Shown: in pieces, positions 10,501-19,959 of the stretch
Numbering within the stretch: position 1 is the first letter of the stretch
Layout of the letters: every line of letters begins with the position of its first letter
Source of the DNA: Thinopyrum elongatum
Taxonomy: Eukaryota; Streptophyta; Magnoliopsida; Poales; Poaceae
Reading direction: 5' to 3'
NCBI GenBank assembly: GCA_011799875.1
Contig: CM022297.1
Span: forward strand, 514,665,257 to 514,729,256
DNA length: 64,000 bases
The notes under the pieces: generated by a model
Told to the model about the DNA's origin: nothing
Seen by the model: only the letters and a program-made list of their open reading frames with translations
The model's database searches: none
Program-made: the position numbers and the translations under genes

Positions 10501-11148
10501 CACCGCCCCGTAACATATGATTTCTTAGATTTTGATCGTTCTTTTTTTTTTCTAACATTCCATGTTTTGTGCAGTGACACACATTGCACACTCATCCTCT
10601 TAAGCCCAAAATATTCCATGGCCACGTATTTCGACTCGGACCGTCAGTCGAAGAAAGACTACACAAATATCAAGAAAGTTCTTGATGATGTTCTCCCCGG
10701 CTACGCCAGATCTGGAGGCACCTTCAGCAGGCCAATTCGTAGGTACGGCAAGCACGTGTTCACCCACAATACGATGTTCCCCTGCGTCAAGCAGCCGCCT
10801 GGCGGTCAGAAGGATGCCTACTACGTCCTCCATCACATGCGGGCAATCGTATGGGACCATAATCACCTTCTGCTACCAAATAATCTCAAAGATTGGGCCG
10901 CACGCTTGTCGGCAATCCAGGACGCGGACATCAGACAAGAATTCTTTCTCATCAAGTCGGAGTTTGCGGAAATCATCCATCAAGATGTCCTTCGTACCTC
11001 GGGGCAGTTCTACCTCAGATATCAACCGTCCAACAGTGAGATAGAAACAACGCTACAAATGCAGGCTGACAACGCCCGCGATTTCATGACCATCACGACA
11101 GACGGCGGCTTCATCCACGCTCCAGTCCCTGAGTCGAGTCGAAAGTAG
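7531..11148 (+). CDS. Second CACTA protein (ORF2, TNPA-position) with Ulp1-like C-terminal domain, four exons
   Basis: Exons are 7531-8451, 8543-9139, 9222-10486 and 10575-11148. All introns are GT-AG, short and phase-compatible, giving 1118 aa. The N-terminal part (about 110-300) is a conserved domain of grass CACTA proteins of unknown fold. A coiled-coil-like stretch lies near 374-400, an Ala/Pro-rich linker at 430-500, a duplicated DMHMAQDPD motif encoded at 9587-9637, and a basic patch KKKGRKRKSNKG near 742. From about 800 the sequence resembles C48 (Ulp1/SENP) peptidases. H931 and D948 (YFDSD) are in place, but the usual Cys position in the QPPGGQKDAYYV block is Asp (D1008). The product is therefore probably a non-catalytic fold, perhaps for SUMO or DNA contacts (inference). 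It occupies the place of TNPA in En/Spm and may bind the subterminal repeats. Confidence 0.82.
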
Positions 11149-11393
11149 TGATGCTATGTAGTTCTAAAATATCGATTAGCTCATGTTGTAATTAAACTTT
11201 AATGAACTTGTATGTCTCTTTGGTTTGGACAGTCGTTCAACTTATATGTAATCGATGCTATTTATTAGTAGGACCATGAATCATGCTATTAATGTCTTGC
11301 TTTTCTCTTCCGATCCTTTTGTTGCATACTTATATATTGCTTATGTATTGTCTGTGAATTGCTACTAACGTTTTGTTTGGCTAGTGCATAGAG

Positions 11394-11648
11394 ATGCCGT
11401 CGTATGTCGTGTACAAGGGTAAGGTTCCCGGAGTCTACTACGACTGGGAGGAGTGTCAGAGACAGGTTCAACGTTTCAGCGGTAACAGTTACAAAGGGTA
11501 CACCACTAGGGCGGAGGCGGAAGCTAGATACGCGCGCTATCTAGCGGGAGAGAGGAGGGAGCGGAGGAGGAACCGGATGAAGACCAGTTTCATCGCGATG
11601 ATGCTCATCGTGATGACCGCAGCTCTCTTCTATGTGATTGTAGTTTAG
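11394..11648 (+). CDS. Small CACTA protein: RNase H1 N-terminal (viroplasmin-like) domain plus C-terminal membrane segment
   Basis: The 84-aa product begins MPSYVVYKGKVPGVYYDW. Together with WEECQ, FSGNSYKGY and the TRAEAEARY helix this matches the hybrid-binding domain at the N-terminus of RNase H1 (family Cauli_VI/RNase_H1_N), which binds RNA-DNA hybrids. The domain fills residues 3-48. A basic stretch (ERRERRRNRMK, 53-63) follows, then about 20 hydrophobic residues (FIAMMLIVMTAALFYVIVV) suited to a tail-anchored membrane helix. No RNase H catalytic domain follows. An acceptor-like TTGGCTAG precedes the start by 9 nt, so an upstream untranslated exon is possible. It lies on the same strand 245 bp after the second gene. 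Its role in transposition is unknown. Confidence 0.75.
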   Translation: MPSYVVYKGKVPGVYYDWEECQRQVQRFSGNSYKGYTTRAEAEARYARYLAGERRERRRNRMKTSFIAMMLIVMTAALFYVIVV

Positions 11649-11879
11649 ATGATCGATATCGACTTTTAATGTGAAGACAAACTCGCTACTCGCGGTCTAG
11701 AGACTTGTAATGTTCTAACTTTGTTCGGTCTTCTGAATTCGTAGACTAGCTAATATGATGAATTGTATTCGGAGACTAATCTTCTATTGTATTCGATGAA
11801 TCTGCTGTTTATATGTTTTGCTGTCTATATTCTGTGCAGTAATATATTTTGTAATCTGTGCAAATATCAGAAAAGAAAA

Positions 11880-12213
11880 AAAAATATTCCTAATATTCAT
11901 ACTAGTGGCGCACCATACAGCACATTAGTGGCGCACTGCTATAAAAATACTAGTGGCGCATTATCTGTTAGTGCACCATTAGTAACCCAGAGCACAAGGT
12001 AAATATGGCCCCCTAGGAGGCATACTAATGGCGCACCGTGTGACTTACTAATGGCGCACTGCCTGGTGCGCCACTATAGTCTGGTATACTAATGGCGCAC
12101 CAGGGGTGCGCCATTAGTATATGTTACTAGTGGCGTGATGATAGTGGCGCACCTGTAGTGCGCCATTAATGGCCAAAACAGGTGCACCACTAATAAGCCT
12201 TTTCCTAGTAGTG
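11880..12213. repeat. Right subterminal repeats and terminal inverted repeat of the CACTA element
   Basis: At least ten copies of ACTAATGGCGCACC-like motifs occur in both orientations, followed by the terminus AAGCCTTTTCCTAGTAGTG ending at 12213. The sequence immediately outside is CTG, a candidate for one half of the 3-bp target duplication. Confidence 0.9.
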
Positions 12214-12302
12214 CTGCTGCTAGAATCGTTTGTTGACTAGGTGAACAAAGCCCTGCGTACGTGTCAACTTAGAAGGCCCACAAGTCAGCCTCCGAATCAA
12301 GT

Positions 12303-12560
12303 GGGTCCGAGCTAGCAGGGGGAGGAATCATTTTTCTTGCGCGTAATAAGTAGGCACTTGCTTTAGTGCGAAGATGTAGCTCATGGGTCCTAGCTGTCAT
12401 GGGGGGTACTTTTTTTTTCGCGTAATAAGAATGAACATCCTTGCGTGCAAAAATTGTAGCTGGTGGGTCCAACCTGTCAGGGGGAGGAATCATTTATTCC
12501 CGCATAATAAGGAGGTGCTAGCTTGCGTGCAAAGATGTAGCTAGTGGTTCCCAGCTGTCA
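12303..12560 (+). repeat. 80-bp tandem repeat, about 3.2 copies
   Basis: Units begin with GGGTCC at 12303, 12385, 12465 and 12545. Each contains a CTGTCAGGGGGAGGAATCAT-like part, then CGCGTAATAAG, then GCGTGCAAAGATGTAGCT. Spacing is 82, 80 and 80 bp. No coding sense is visible. Confidence 0.8.
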
Positions 12561-14259
12561 GACTCTCGACGTACTCCTGGTGGCTCTTGATGTTGACCAC
12601 GCATCATCGAGCGGTCCACAGCGGTGGACGACGGCGAGGCCTAAGATGGGAACGATTTGGAGTCGTGGAACAAGGGGCAATGGAGTCCCTGGCGGATGGG
12701 AGTACGAGGGACTGGTTCGGCTGCCGGGTGAGGCTGCCTTCGCCGGAGAATAACAGAAGGTGTGGGAGAGTACAGGTATGACTTGTCCACCGTTGGGAGT
12801 AGGGTGGGGCGGTGAGGCCTGCGCGACAGCACAGCTGGCCACGGGAAGCAGATGCAGGCGCTCCAGCCGATGATGGTTTTGGTGGCTGCAGCAAGAGCAA
12901 CTAGACCAGAGATTGAAGAAGCAGGATCGCCGTTGGATGTCAATCCAACGACTACAGATGTCAGAATAATTTGTTGACTTTTTGTTTTAGACCATAAAAT
13001 CGTTTTGTTCACTAAATGGACAACACCTTGTGCAGGCTTCGTCTAGTGGGCCAGCAAAGTCAGCTTCGAAAGCTTTAGCGGAATGTAGCCCATTTATTTA
13101 AGCTTTTACAACTCATTTCATTTTGTTTGCCAATATATCTATTTCCTGGGCTTTGACTCAAAAAATAATCTATTTCCTGGGCTGGGTAAAAATAATAATG
13201 CTGATTTACTATTTATGATAATTTACAGCGCATTTGATTATTTATTCGAATACACCTATTTACTGAGCTCGGTGAAAAATATTATTGCGTACATGCAGCC
13301 CATTTATCATTTCTGATAATTTACAAGCCATTTGATTTTAGTAGAAATGGACCCATTTTCTGGGATGGGTGAAAAAACAATGATGGTCTGGACTAAGCAT
13401 TTCGTATAAAAAATAATATTGAGATAGGAATATTATAAAAGAATTAAGTTGGGCTTGGTAATCTTATTATATAAAAAATGAACTAAGCTGTGCATTTTAT
13501 TAAAAGAAACATAGGCTAGGCTGGGCTTATTTTAGGATCTTGTGTACAACTATCGGCCCAGTTGCATTGCTGATGTTCAACGAAAAAGCCCTGTGTAGTA
13601 CAGTACAACTTTACATGGCTACTCAACCCACATTCAGCGACGCCTGAAAAGGCCCAAACAAGACTTCTGTACAACTTTTTGAAGTCGCTGAGCTCAATTA
13701 ATAACTTATGAAAAAAGTTAGAGTACAGTGGAACCTAATTAAAAGCTGTCACGAGCGAAGAAATAATTCAACGGTCCCACTTGTGTGTGTGTGTGTGTGT
13801 GTGCGAGAGATAGAGAGAGAGAGAGAGTGAGAGAGACCCATCGGTCGATGCTCGTAAATACATCTTTCAGCCATATGCATTGCTGATGCTCAGTAAAAAC
13901 TTATATAGTTGACACAATCATATAGAACATCATAGCACACTGAACTTGCATACAAAAATTTCACGCAGGCAGCACAATCAGGGTGGAAGCAGTGGATCCC
14001 TATGGGTAGGGCTATGTTGAAACCAATGAACTCATACATAACCGTTCATCGTCTTTATCAATGACAGGAAAATATCTTGAATGCTGTGCAAAGAAAACAG
14101 ACAGACAACACAATTAGTTCTGCTAGCACATTAAGTTGACGTACACCCCCTTCTAAAAAATGTTCAGGTACAAAAATAGAACAGGTCACAATCAAATGTA
14201 CTGGCACATAAGTGCTTCACACCGATAGCTCGGATTTAACTAGTATCTGAGAAGATTTA
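12561..14259. other. Non-genic stretch with simple repeats
   Basis: 12561-12950 is moderately GC-rich with short open frames on both strands but no recognisable domain. 13137-13375 holds two to three degenerate copies of a unit with ATTTCCTGGGCTGGGT and GATAATTTACA. 13784-13835 is a (GT)n(GA)n microsatellite. The remainder is AT-rich with no gene or transposon terminus that I can identify. Confidence 0.6.
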
Positions 14260-14476
14260 GTTGTTACCTCAAATTAGAGCACATACAGGCAGCCAGCCCT
14301 GTCTCTTCTCCCAAAGAAGCAGTGGCCTCCGCCGCACGATGGAGTAGGCCCTGTGCCATCCATCGTTCTGAGCAACACGGGGAAAGTCTGACATTGACTC
14401 CTGTAATGGATGTCGTCGACGGACCCTGGCACCAGCGGCGGCGGCAAGACTTCGATTGATGGATTGACCACTTGTT

Positions 14477-15055
14477 CGACATGCACGAACACTCAATACA
14501 GGTACATCCCTAACGTGGTCCGCAGCGGCCTTGGTGGCAACGAATAGTACAACCCCGGTTCCTACACCGGTATCTCAACACCAATCACCTTCAGTATGGT
14601 GGATGACTTCTTCATCATGACATAACCGTCAGAGCCCAGCTGTCTGGAGGAACAAACATACTTACGAGCTCACCTCCTAGGTCATTGATAAGCTCATTCA
14701 TGGACTCGCTGTTCCAAGCACGCCGAGGCATGCCGTGGAAGGTAAGATTTGTTAAAAACTCAAGCTCGGAGGGCACCGAGGCCCATCCTGGGTGCCACCG
14801 ATCAAAGCTCACCAGCGCGCCATTGCAGAACAAACGCCGGGAAGATTCGAACACACGACTATAGTAGAAAGTTGTCCGGAACCTGACGAAGAAATCAGCC
14901 GGTGGCGGATAGACTTCAACGAGGAAGTCACTTATTTGGATGCCGTGCGCAATGCCAAGAGCTTTGACAAGGTCGTCCGGCGAGACGGGAGGCCGGTCAC
15001 CGTTGATGGTTACCATCAGCACTTTGCCGGCAAACTGGTCGTCAAGCGCCGCCAT
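14477..15055 (-). pseudogene. DUF4283-like gene fragment, frameshifted
   Basis: The minus-strand ATG at 15055 opens 146 codons (MAALDDQFAGKVLMVTINGD...), ending at 14615. The pattern of VTINGDRP, LVKALGI, FFVRF, ALVSFDRWHPGW, LTFHGMPRRAWN and LGGELV resembles the DUF4283 domain seen in grass retroelement-derived and zinc-knuckle proteins. After the stop the neighbouring frame continues sensibly (MKKSSTILKVIGVEIPV, then EPGLYYSLPPRP) to about 14490. A small indel near 14620 and a later TAG therefore broke the frame. The region upstream, 15056-15320, is C-rich on the minus strand and looks like a leader. The gene has no visible C-terminal zinc knuckle. Confidence 0.6.
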
Positions 15056-15960
15056 GCCACTGTTGAGCGACAGCACGCAGCGCCCGAAGGCAGGACGGAC
15101 CTCAGGATCTCTTGCTCGGAGATCCGCGTAGGATAGCTAGTGCGCTCGAGTGCAGGGAGTACAAGATGGGGATTTGGGGGAACTGGAGTAGGAATCGAGA
15201 TTCTAGAGATGGGGGAGGGGTGGGAGATCGGGGATGAAAAGGTAGCATGAATTTCGAACACGCGCCAATATGCTCTCGGCGCGCAAGCGCACGAAAACAC
15301 CGGTGGCGCCCACATGTTGGCCTAAGAGTCCTTTTTCTTTCTTTTTTTGAGCGCCCGGTCTGAGAGTCATAATTGACCTGTTTGGCATTGCGTTACTAGT
15401 CAGCCCATATTCAACGACACCTCACTGGCCCAAACAAGTGTACATCATCGAAAATACACTGAGCTCAAATTATATAACTTGCAAAAAGGAGATATACTCT
15501 GAACACTGGAGAATGGTGATGCCCTCATTTAGCTCACCAGCAGATCGAGACAATAAACAGTTCGAAACAACGATGTATACAACATTCAAACACTGACTAG
15601 TGACTACTACTGACATAAACAGCAAGACATGATAGTTCATAAGAAGTCTTGCTACACCACCAAAACGCACCCATCTGCAGTGCTCAGACTCTCGTGATCC
15701 AGACGAGAATGACATTCTAAATAGAGGCAACTATTACATAGTAAGAGTGACATAGACGAGGATGACCAAATGACAAGGAGTATGCAAACAAAAGAGAGAA
15801 CTACCCATTCCAAAACAAGCAGCAAAGACATCAAGTCATTCGAAGAGGGATGATCCAACACCATCATAATTTGCAGCCCCGCTTCAGCCACCAGTGATTC
15901 GGAGACACCAGAACTGCACCCTTTCGACACAACAGCCCAATTACCTATCAACCTGAAGGC
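15056..15960. other. No gene recognised
   Basis: This is the putative leader of the DUF4283-like fragment (to about 15320), followed by AT-rich sequence with short open frames lacking any domain. It separates two minus-strand pseudogenes. Confidence 0.5.
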
Positions 15961-16484
15961 TTGAACCACATCACTGCCTGTCGGACTTGAGACATACAAG
16001 GATCAAAGTTAATCCAGATGCCTTTGTCATTCTCACCTTCTTTTGGCTGCAGGCTGTATCATTGACAATCAGGGGAGTCTGCTCCCGAAGTCCTAGGGCT
16101 CGCCATGTAGACACAGTTTTCCCTAGCAAACAGAGCCTCTCTACCATCAAGGTCCTTGCCAATGGTGATCTCCTGGTTAATCGGATAATTGAGTCCGAGA
16201 AATAGAGAGTGTGAACCAAGGCTGTTTACCCGCCTCCAACGCAAAAATCCTGAAGGCCCCAATAAGCTGGTATCCTGCTCATAGACGTAACAGCCACTGT
16301 CTGGATAGTCACGTATTTCACGGTGCTTGTACACAGTGGTTTTTTTTGCAATATAACTTTTCAGGCTCATGTGTGCGAATGATCATCAGTCTTTTGCCAT
16401 CGTCTGATCGAGCGAGGAACCAGTTGTGCTTCCCTGTTTTTGGCAAAGGTGGTGTGATTACAAAGGGCAGTAACTATAGGGACA

Positions 16485-17276
16485 CTGCATCATATCAAAA
16501 AGGACAAGCATTGTTAATGTAAGATCAACATTGTTCAGAGTATGAGTAGGATAATGCAAGAAACATCATTGATCTGTCCCTGTTGGAACTAAGAGTAAAA
16601 TACAGGGAAATGTATACTAGGTTCGAAAATATAGAAGTGCCATGCATGTTTATAGTCATGTTATCTCACAATCGATTCTTCACAGGAAACTACCATGTCA
16701 TGCATGTTATGTAGTCATGTTCTGTCCTCACAAACAAATTCTTCAAGGAAACTAACAGACCATGCATTGTTATATACTCATGTTCTGTGGGCAAACTTCT
16801 TGTGAGGATATTATTCTAGCCATTGATTGTTGAAGGGCGAATATAGGTATGTACACATGGTAAGCATTACAGGATTTCCCTACTTCCAAATATAGAGTTC
16901 TCCATATGCACATTTACTTACCTAATGTATGGTGAGATGAAACCAACAGTGTGATGCATGTTTCTACATCATGAAAATGAGGAAACTAACATGGCTATTG
17001 ATACACACTCATATTAAGTAGTATATAGATTACTATAAAGTAAGGAGAATGTCCATATCTTCCTAACCATTTGATTATTCAAGGGTACAAATTGGCTGTA
17101 ATGACATGGTGATAATCGCATGAATTAACTCATTCCAAATATAGGGATTTACGGTGTCTCTAATACATTGCCATAGTTCTACTCAAATTCTGCTCAAACA
17201 AGGATATGCCAATCATCACAAAAAGTTCAAATAGTGTCATGGCGTTATCATTAAAAATCAGACAAAAACAACTTAC
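16485..17276 (-). other. Probable intron of the F-box pseudogene
   Basis: The stretch lies between the donor GTAAGT at 17276 and the acceptor GATGCAG near 16485, read on the minus strand. It contains three degenerate copies (about 16638-16800) of an 80-bp unit with CATGCATGTT...GTCATGTTCTG. No open frame of note is present. Confidence 0.55.
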
Positions 17277-17696
17277 ACGCGCTGTCCAAGCAGTACATGG
17301 TGCCATCTGCTTTGTCAATCGCGTAGATGATGCCATTGTGTTCAATAGCATCACAGAAGTGTGTACCAGCTTTGACGATCCACTGCGAGCTGAGTCGTCT
17401 CCAGCTAAAGAAGGCACCGGCGTAAAGATATGTGAGTCCATGGTCGAACAAGACAATTAGCTTGAAGTCTGCGTAATCCGCATGTCGTGTGGGCACTTGG
17501 CAGATCACAATCTTCTACAAAACAAGGTCCGTCCAACTGACGTGGTAATCTAGATGACTTGGACCACGACGGTAAAACCCTACATACTCCAACGGAGGAA
17601 GGATAATCTCATGGGAGGTCTGGAAGTTCACGAGCACCAACTTTTTCCCGTCTTCTCCGATGGCAGCCATCCAGTGGGAGTTCATGCCGACCCAGT

Positions 17697-17832
17697 ACAT
17701 ACCTGCCAAGAAGTTTTGGGCGATGGTGATCGGATCGAAGTCGAGGGAAATGATGTACGATGACCCACAACATACCTGCAAAGAAGTTTCGGCTAATGGA
17801 GGTCGGATTGAAGTCGAGGGGCATCATGTACG
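17697..17832. repeat. 73-bp tandem duplication inside the F-box gene
   Basis: Copy A begins at 17697 (ACATACCTGCCAAGAAGTTT) and copy B at 17770 (ACATACCTGCAAAGAAGTTT). The offset stays 73 bp to the shared TACG ends at 17759 and 17832. The copies have diverged by roughly a fifth. Because 73 is not a multiple of three the duplication shifts the reading frame. Confidence 0.85.
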
Positions 17833-18061
17833 CCTCCGTATCATGGTGAGCAAATCTCGCAAGACCAGATAGCACCAAGCAGGGTGTCTTGAAAAGCTTA
17901 GGCCTCGCTTCGATGATGGCCGTGTGCATGTCCCTCGAGCATGCAGCCAGCCGCACGGCGCTCAACATATCCATACATGAACAACAGAGGTCGAGGATGT
18001 CAGTGGGGAGATTGCTCCATTCGCGGCTCATATGGATGCTGCGCGGTTCGCGTTCGGCCAT

Positions 18062-19182
18062 GGTGGAGTTTGGAAGGTGGGGTTTTTGGGGCCTTGATTT
18101 ACGGGGGAGAAGGCTCTTGGTGCTGGAGCGGCTAGCGACGGAATAGTGGTACTGGGGGAGGCGAGTGAGGCAAGGGTACGCGGGGGCAAAGTGAGGTGAT
18201 GAAGAGTGACCTCAGGATCTCCGGCGAGACGGAGATGGAGATGGATTGGTGCTAGGCGGGGAGAGGGAGACAAGGCGAGGCGTGCTATACAGTGGCGGTG
18301 ACAGTGACTACACACTGCACAAGGTGAGGCTAACTTCGGTAACCCGAACACGCCGCCTGCACTAGTGTCACTTCGGGTGCATGGTCTTGTCACTTCATTG
18401 TGAGGACCGGATGAATAATATTTTAACCATGAAGTGTACCATAGTTGTACTACTACTAGTAGTAACATACGGAGTAGTACTGTATAGCGGAAATAGGTCT
18501 CCCGTGCTAGCATGCCTCTGGGTTCACTTCATCCTCCAGGTAGCATCCATATTGCGAGCAGAACCAAATTCTCGTGCTTGCAGAAGCGCGAAGAAGAGGT
18601 TTTTATTTTTTAGGATAACCGCATATATTCCTTAACCAGAAAAGGTTGTGTCTCGTAGGCACGCGCCAATATCAATCCGAACCAGCTACGACATATTTTT
18701 TGTGTGCAAAGAGATGGATATGTTTGTATATATGTTCATCCACCCAAGTGGGTTTTGCGTAGATCCCACCTGTCAGGAGGGGTGCAGAAATAAAAATTAA
18801 TCATAAAATGTTTCACGACGGTGATTCGAAAGAGTGACCTCAACTAACCAGTGGCACATGTAGCGATAGAAGGATGGGCACATACACGGACACGGACCAC
18901 TCCTCAGGACGCTACCCGCATAGCCTTTTCGTTTTGCAGGTTGGTCTACCTAGTCGTCTAATGAACTGCCTGCATGCCACTTCTCCCATTTACTTCTCCA
19001 TCGGGAACCGATTTTCCTCGGCTTCTTCACCTCTCCTTCATTTGCATTCAAACCCCACTGGGCTGGATTCACATCCTCCTTGAGTAATTCCCAAGCCCCT
19101 TTAAATAATCATCTTCTTCAGTTAGACTAGCCATCTTAATCCTAATTCTCCAAACCATAGCCCTCCGGTCCAGCGGTTCCAA
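18062..19182. other. Divergent upstream region between two genes
   Basis: The 5' flank of the minus-strand F-box pseudogene (GC-rich to about 18360) meets the 5' flank of the plus-strand exonuclease. No transposon terminus is recognised. A TATA-like TTTAAATAA at 19100-19108 lies 75 bp before the exonuclease ATG and is the best core-promoter candidate. Confidence 0.45.
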
Positions 19183-19959
19183 ATGGCGAAAGAGATCCCT
19201 ATGCAGGTTTGTAGCGTCAAACATGTCCTCGTCAAAGGCTCATTGAGCATAGTTGCCACCGTCATCGACCACCCAAGGGTTGTTCGGGAGTGGATCAACA
19301 ATGTATCCAACTCCTTCCAAAAGGTGGAGATGAAGGTCGTCGGTCTCGACGCAGAGTACACGGAGCGTGCCACTGGGAAGATCCGACGCATCGCCGTCCT
19401 TCAGCTGTGCCTCGACGATGAAGTTTTGGTGTATCACATCATACACGCACCCTCCATACCAGGTGAGCTCCACGATTTCATGTCTCGGGAGGACATATAC
19501 TTCTGTGGGGCAGCCATCAAAGGGGACAAAGAGAAGTTGGTGCCGTACAACCTTGACTTGAAAAACATCACTAACCTACAAAGCAGAATTCCTGTAGAGG
19601 ATTGTGATAAAAAAGCACCATCCCTGTTCGACATCGCAAATTCTGTGCTTGGAACAAATCTTGAGAAGAGTGACGAGACGCTGGAATTAAGATCGACTGG
19701 ATGGGAGAATTATCCCTTGACCTACGGGTGAATAAAATATGCTGCCCTCGATGCCCGTGTGAGTTTCGATATAGCTGCAAAGTTGAAAGAGCTTGTTGCG
19801 AAGCCGTCTCCCATAGAAAATGAGAAGAAGAAGAAGAAGAAGAAGAAGAAGAAGAAGAAGAAGAAGAAGAAGAAGAAGAAGAAGAAGAAGAAGAAGAAGA
19901 AGAAGAAGAAAGAAAGAAGTAGAAGAAGAAGAAGATGCACCAGCAGTAGGGCATTATAG
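19183..19959 (+). pseudogene. 3'-5' exonuclease (Werner/DEDDy type), interrupted before motif III
   Basis: The open part is 182 aa. It has Exo I (VGLDAEY, D56 and E58) and an Exo II-like motif (FCGAAIKGDKEKL, D115). A TGA at 19729-19731 follows PLTYG. The same frame then continues IKYAALDARVSFDIAAKLKE, which carries the Exo III Tyr and Asp (Y186, D190 counting through the stop). The stop therefore removes one metal-binding residue, and the product should be inactive. A TGG-to-TGA change would explain it. Beyond motif III the frame runs into about 30 lysine codons from the GAA microsatellite and ends at 19959. Plant relatives are small single-exon nucleases in multi-copy families. The lack of other lesions suggests recent inactivation. 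Confidence 0.85.
19822..19911 (+). repeat. (GAA)n trinucleotide microsatellite, about 30 units
   Basis: This is a nearly pure GAA/AAG run ending at AGAAAGAAGTAG. It lies in the 3' part of the exonuclease frame, where it would encode poly-lysine. It should be highly length-variable. Poly-Arg and poly-Glu readings of other frames are artefacts of the repeat. Confidence 0.97.

Larger units (their letters stand above)
1..12213 (+). mobile_element. CACTA (En/Spm) DNA transposon, 5' end outside the window
   Basis: The right end reads ...TTTTCCTAGTAGTG at 12200-12213, which is the reversed CACTACTAGGAAAA terminus of grass CACTA elements. Arrays of the subterminal motif ACTAATGGCGCACC occur in both orientations at 1-190 and 11900-12200. 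Between them lie a TNP2-type transposase, a second spliced gene and a small third gene, all on the plus strand. The left CACTA terminus is not in the window, so the 3-bp target duplication (candidate CTG at 12214-12216) cannot be confirmed. No stop or frameshift breaks any of the three genes, so this copy could be autonomous. Classification is secure; the family name is not assigned. Confidence 0.93.
15961..18061 (-). pseudogene. F-box / DUF295 (KIB-type beta-propeller) pseudogene
   Basis: The start at 18061 gives MAEREPRSIHM followed by an F-box (WSNLPTDILDLCCSCMDML, about residues 14-55). The fold continues as a DUF295 propeller: GMNSHWMAAIGEDGKKLVLV, ICQVPTRHADYADFKL, WIVKAGTHFCDAIEHNGIIY, then a last exon with RWRRVNSLGSHSLFLG and LFARENCVYMA. 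F-box proteins of this class recruit targets to SCF ubiquitin ligases. The first exon spans about 17277-18061 (donor GTAAGT) and the last about 15961-16484. Lesions are a 73-bp tandem duplication at 17697-17832, an in-frame TAG at 17515-17517 (before KIVICQVPT), an indel in the T-run at 16339-16348, and TGA at 16059-16061 followed by still-readable sequence (KGIWINFDPCMSQ). It is clearly dead. Confidence 0.85.

Noticed and set aside
11394..11648. Endogenous caulimovirus fragment
   Set aside because: The domain occurs in cellular RNase H1 proteins too. No other pararetroviral gene is near, and it lies within the CACTA gene set.
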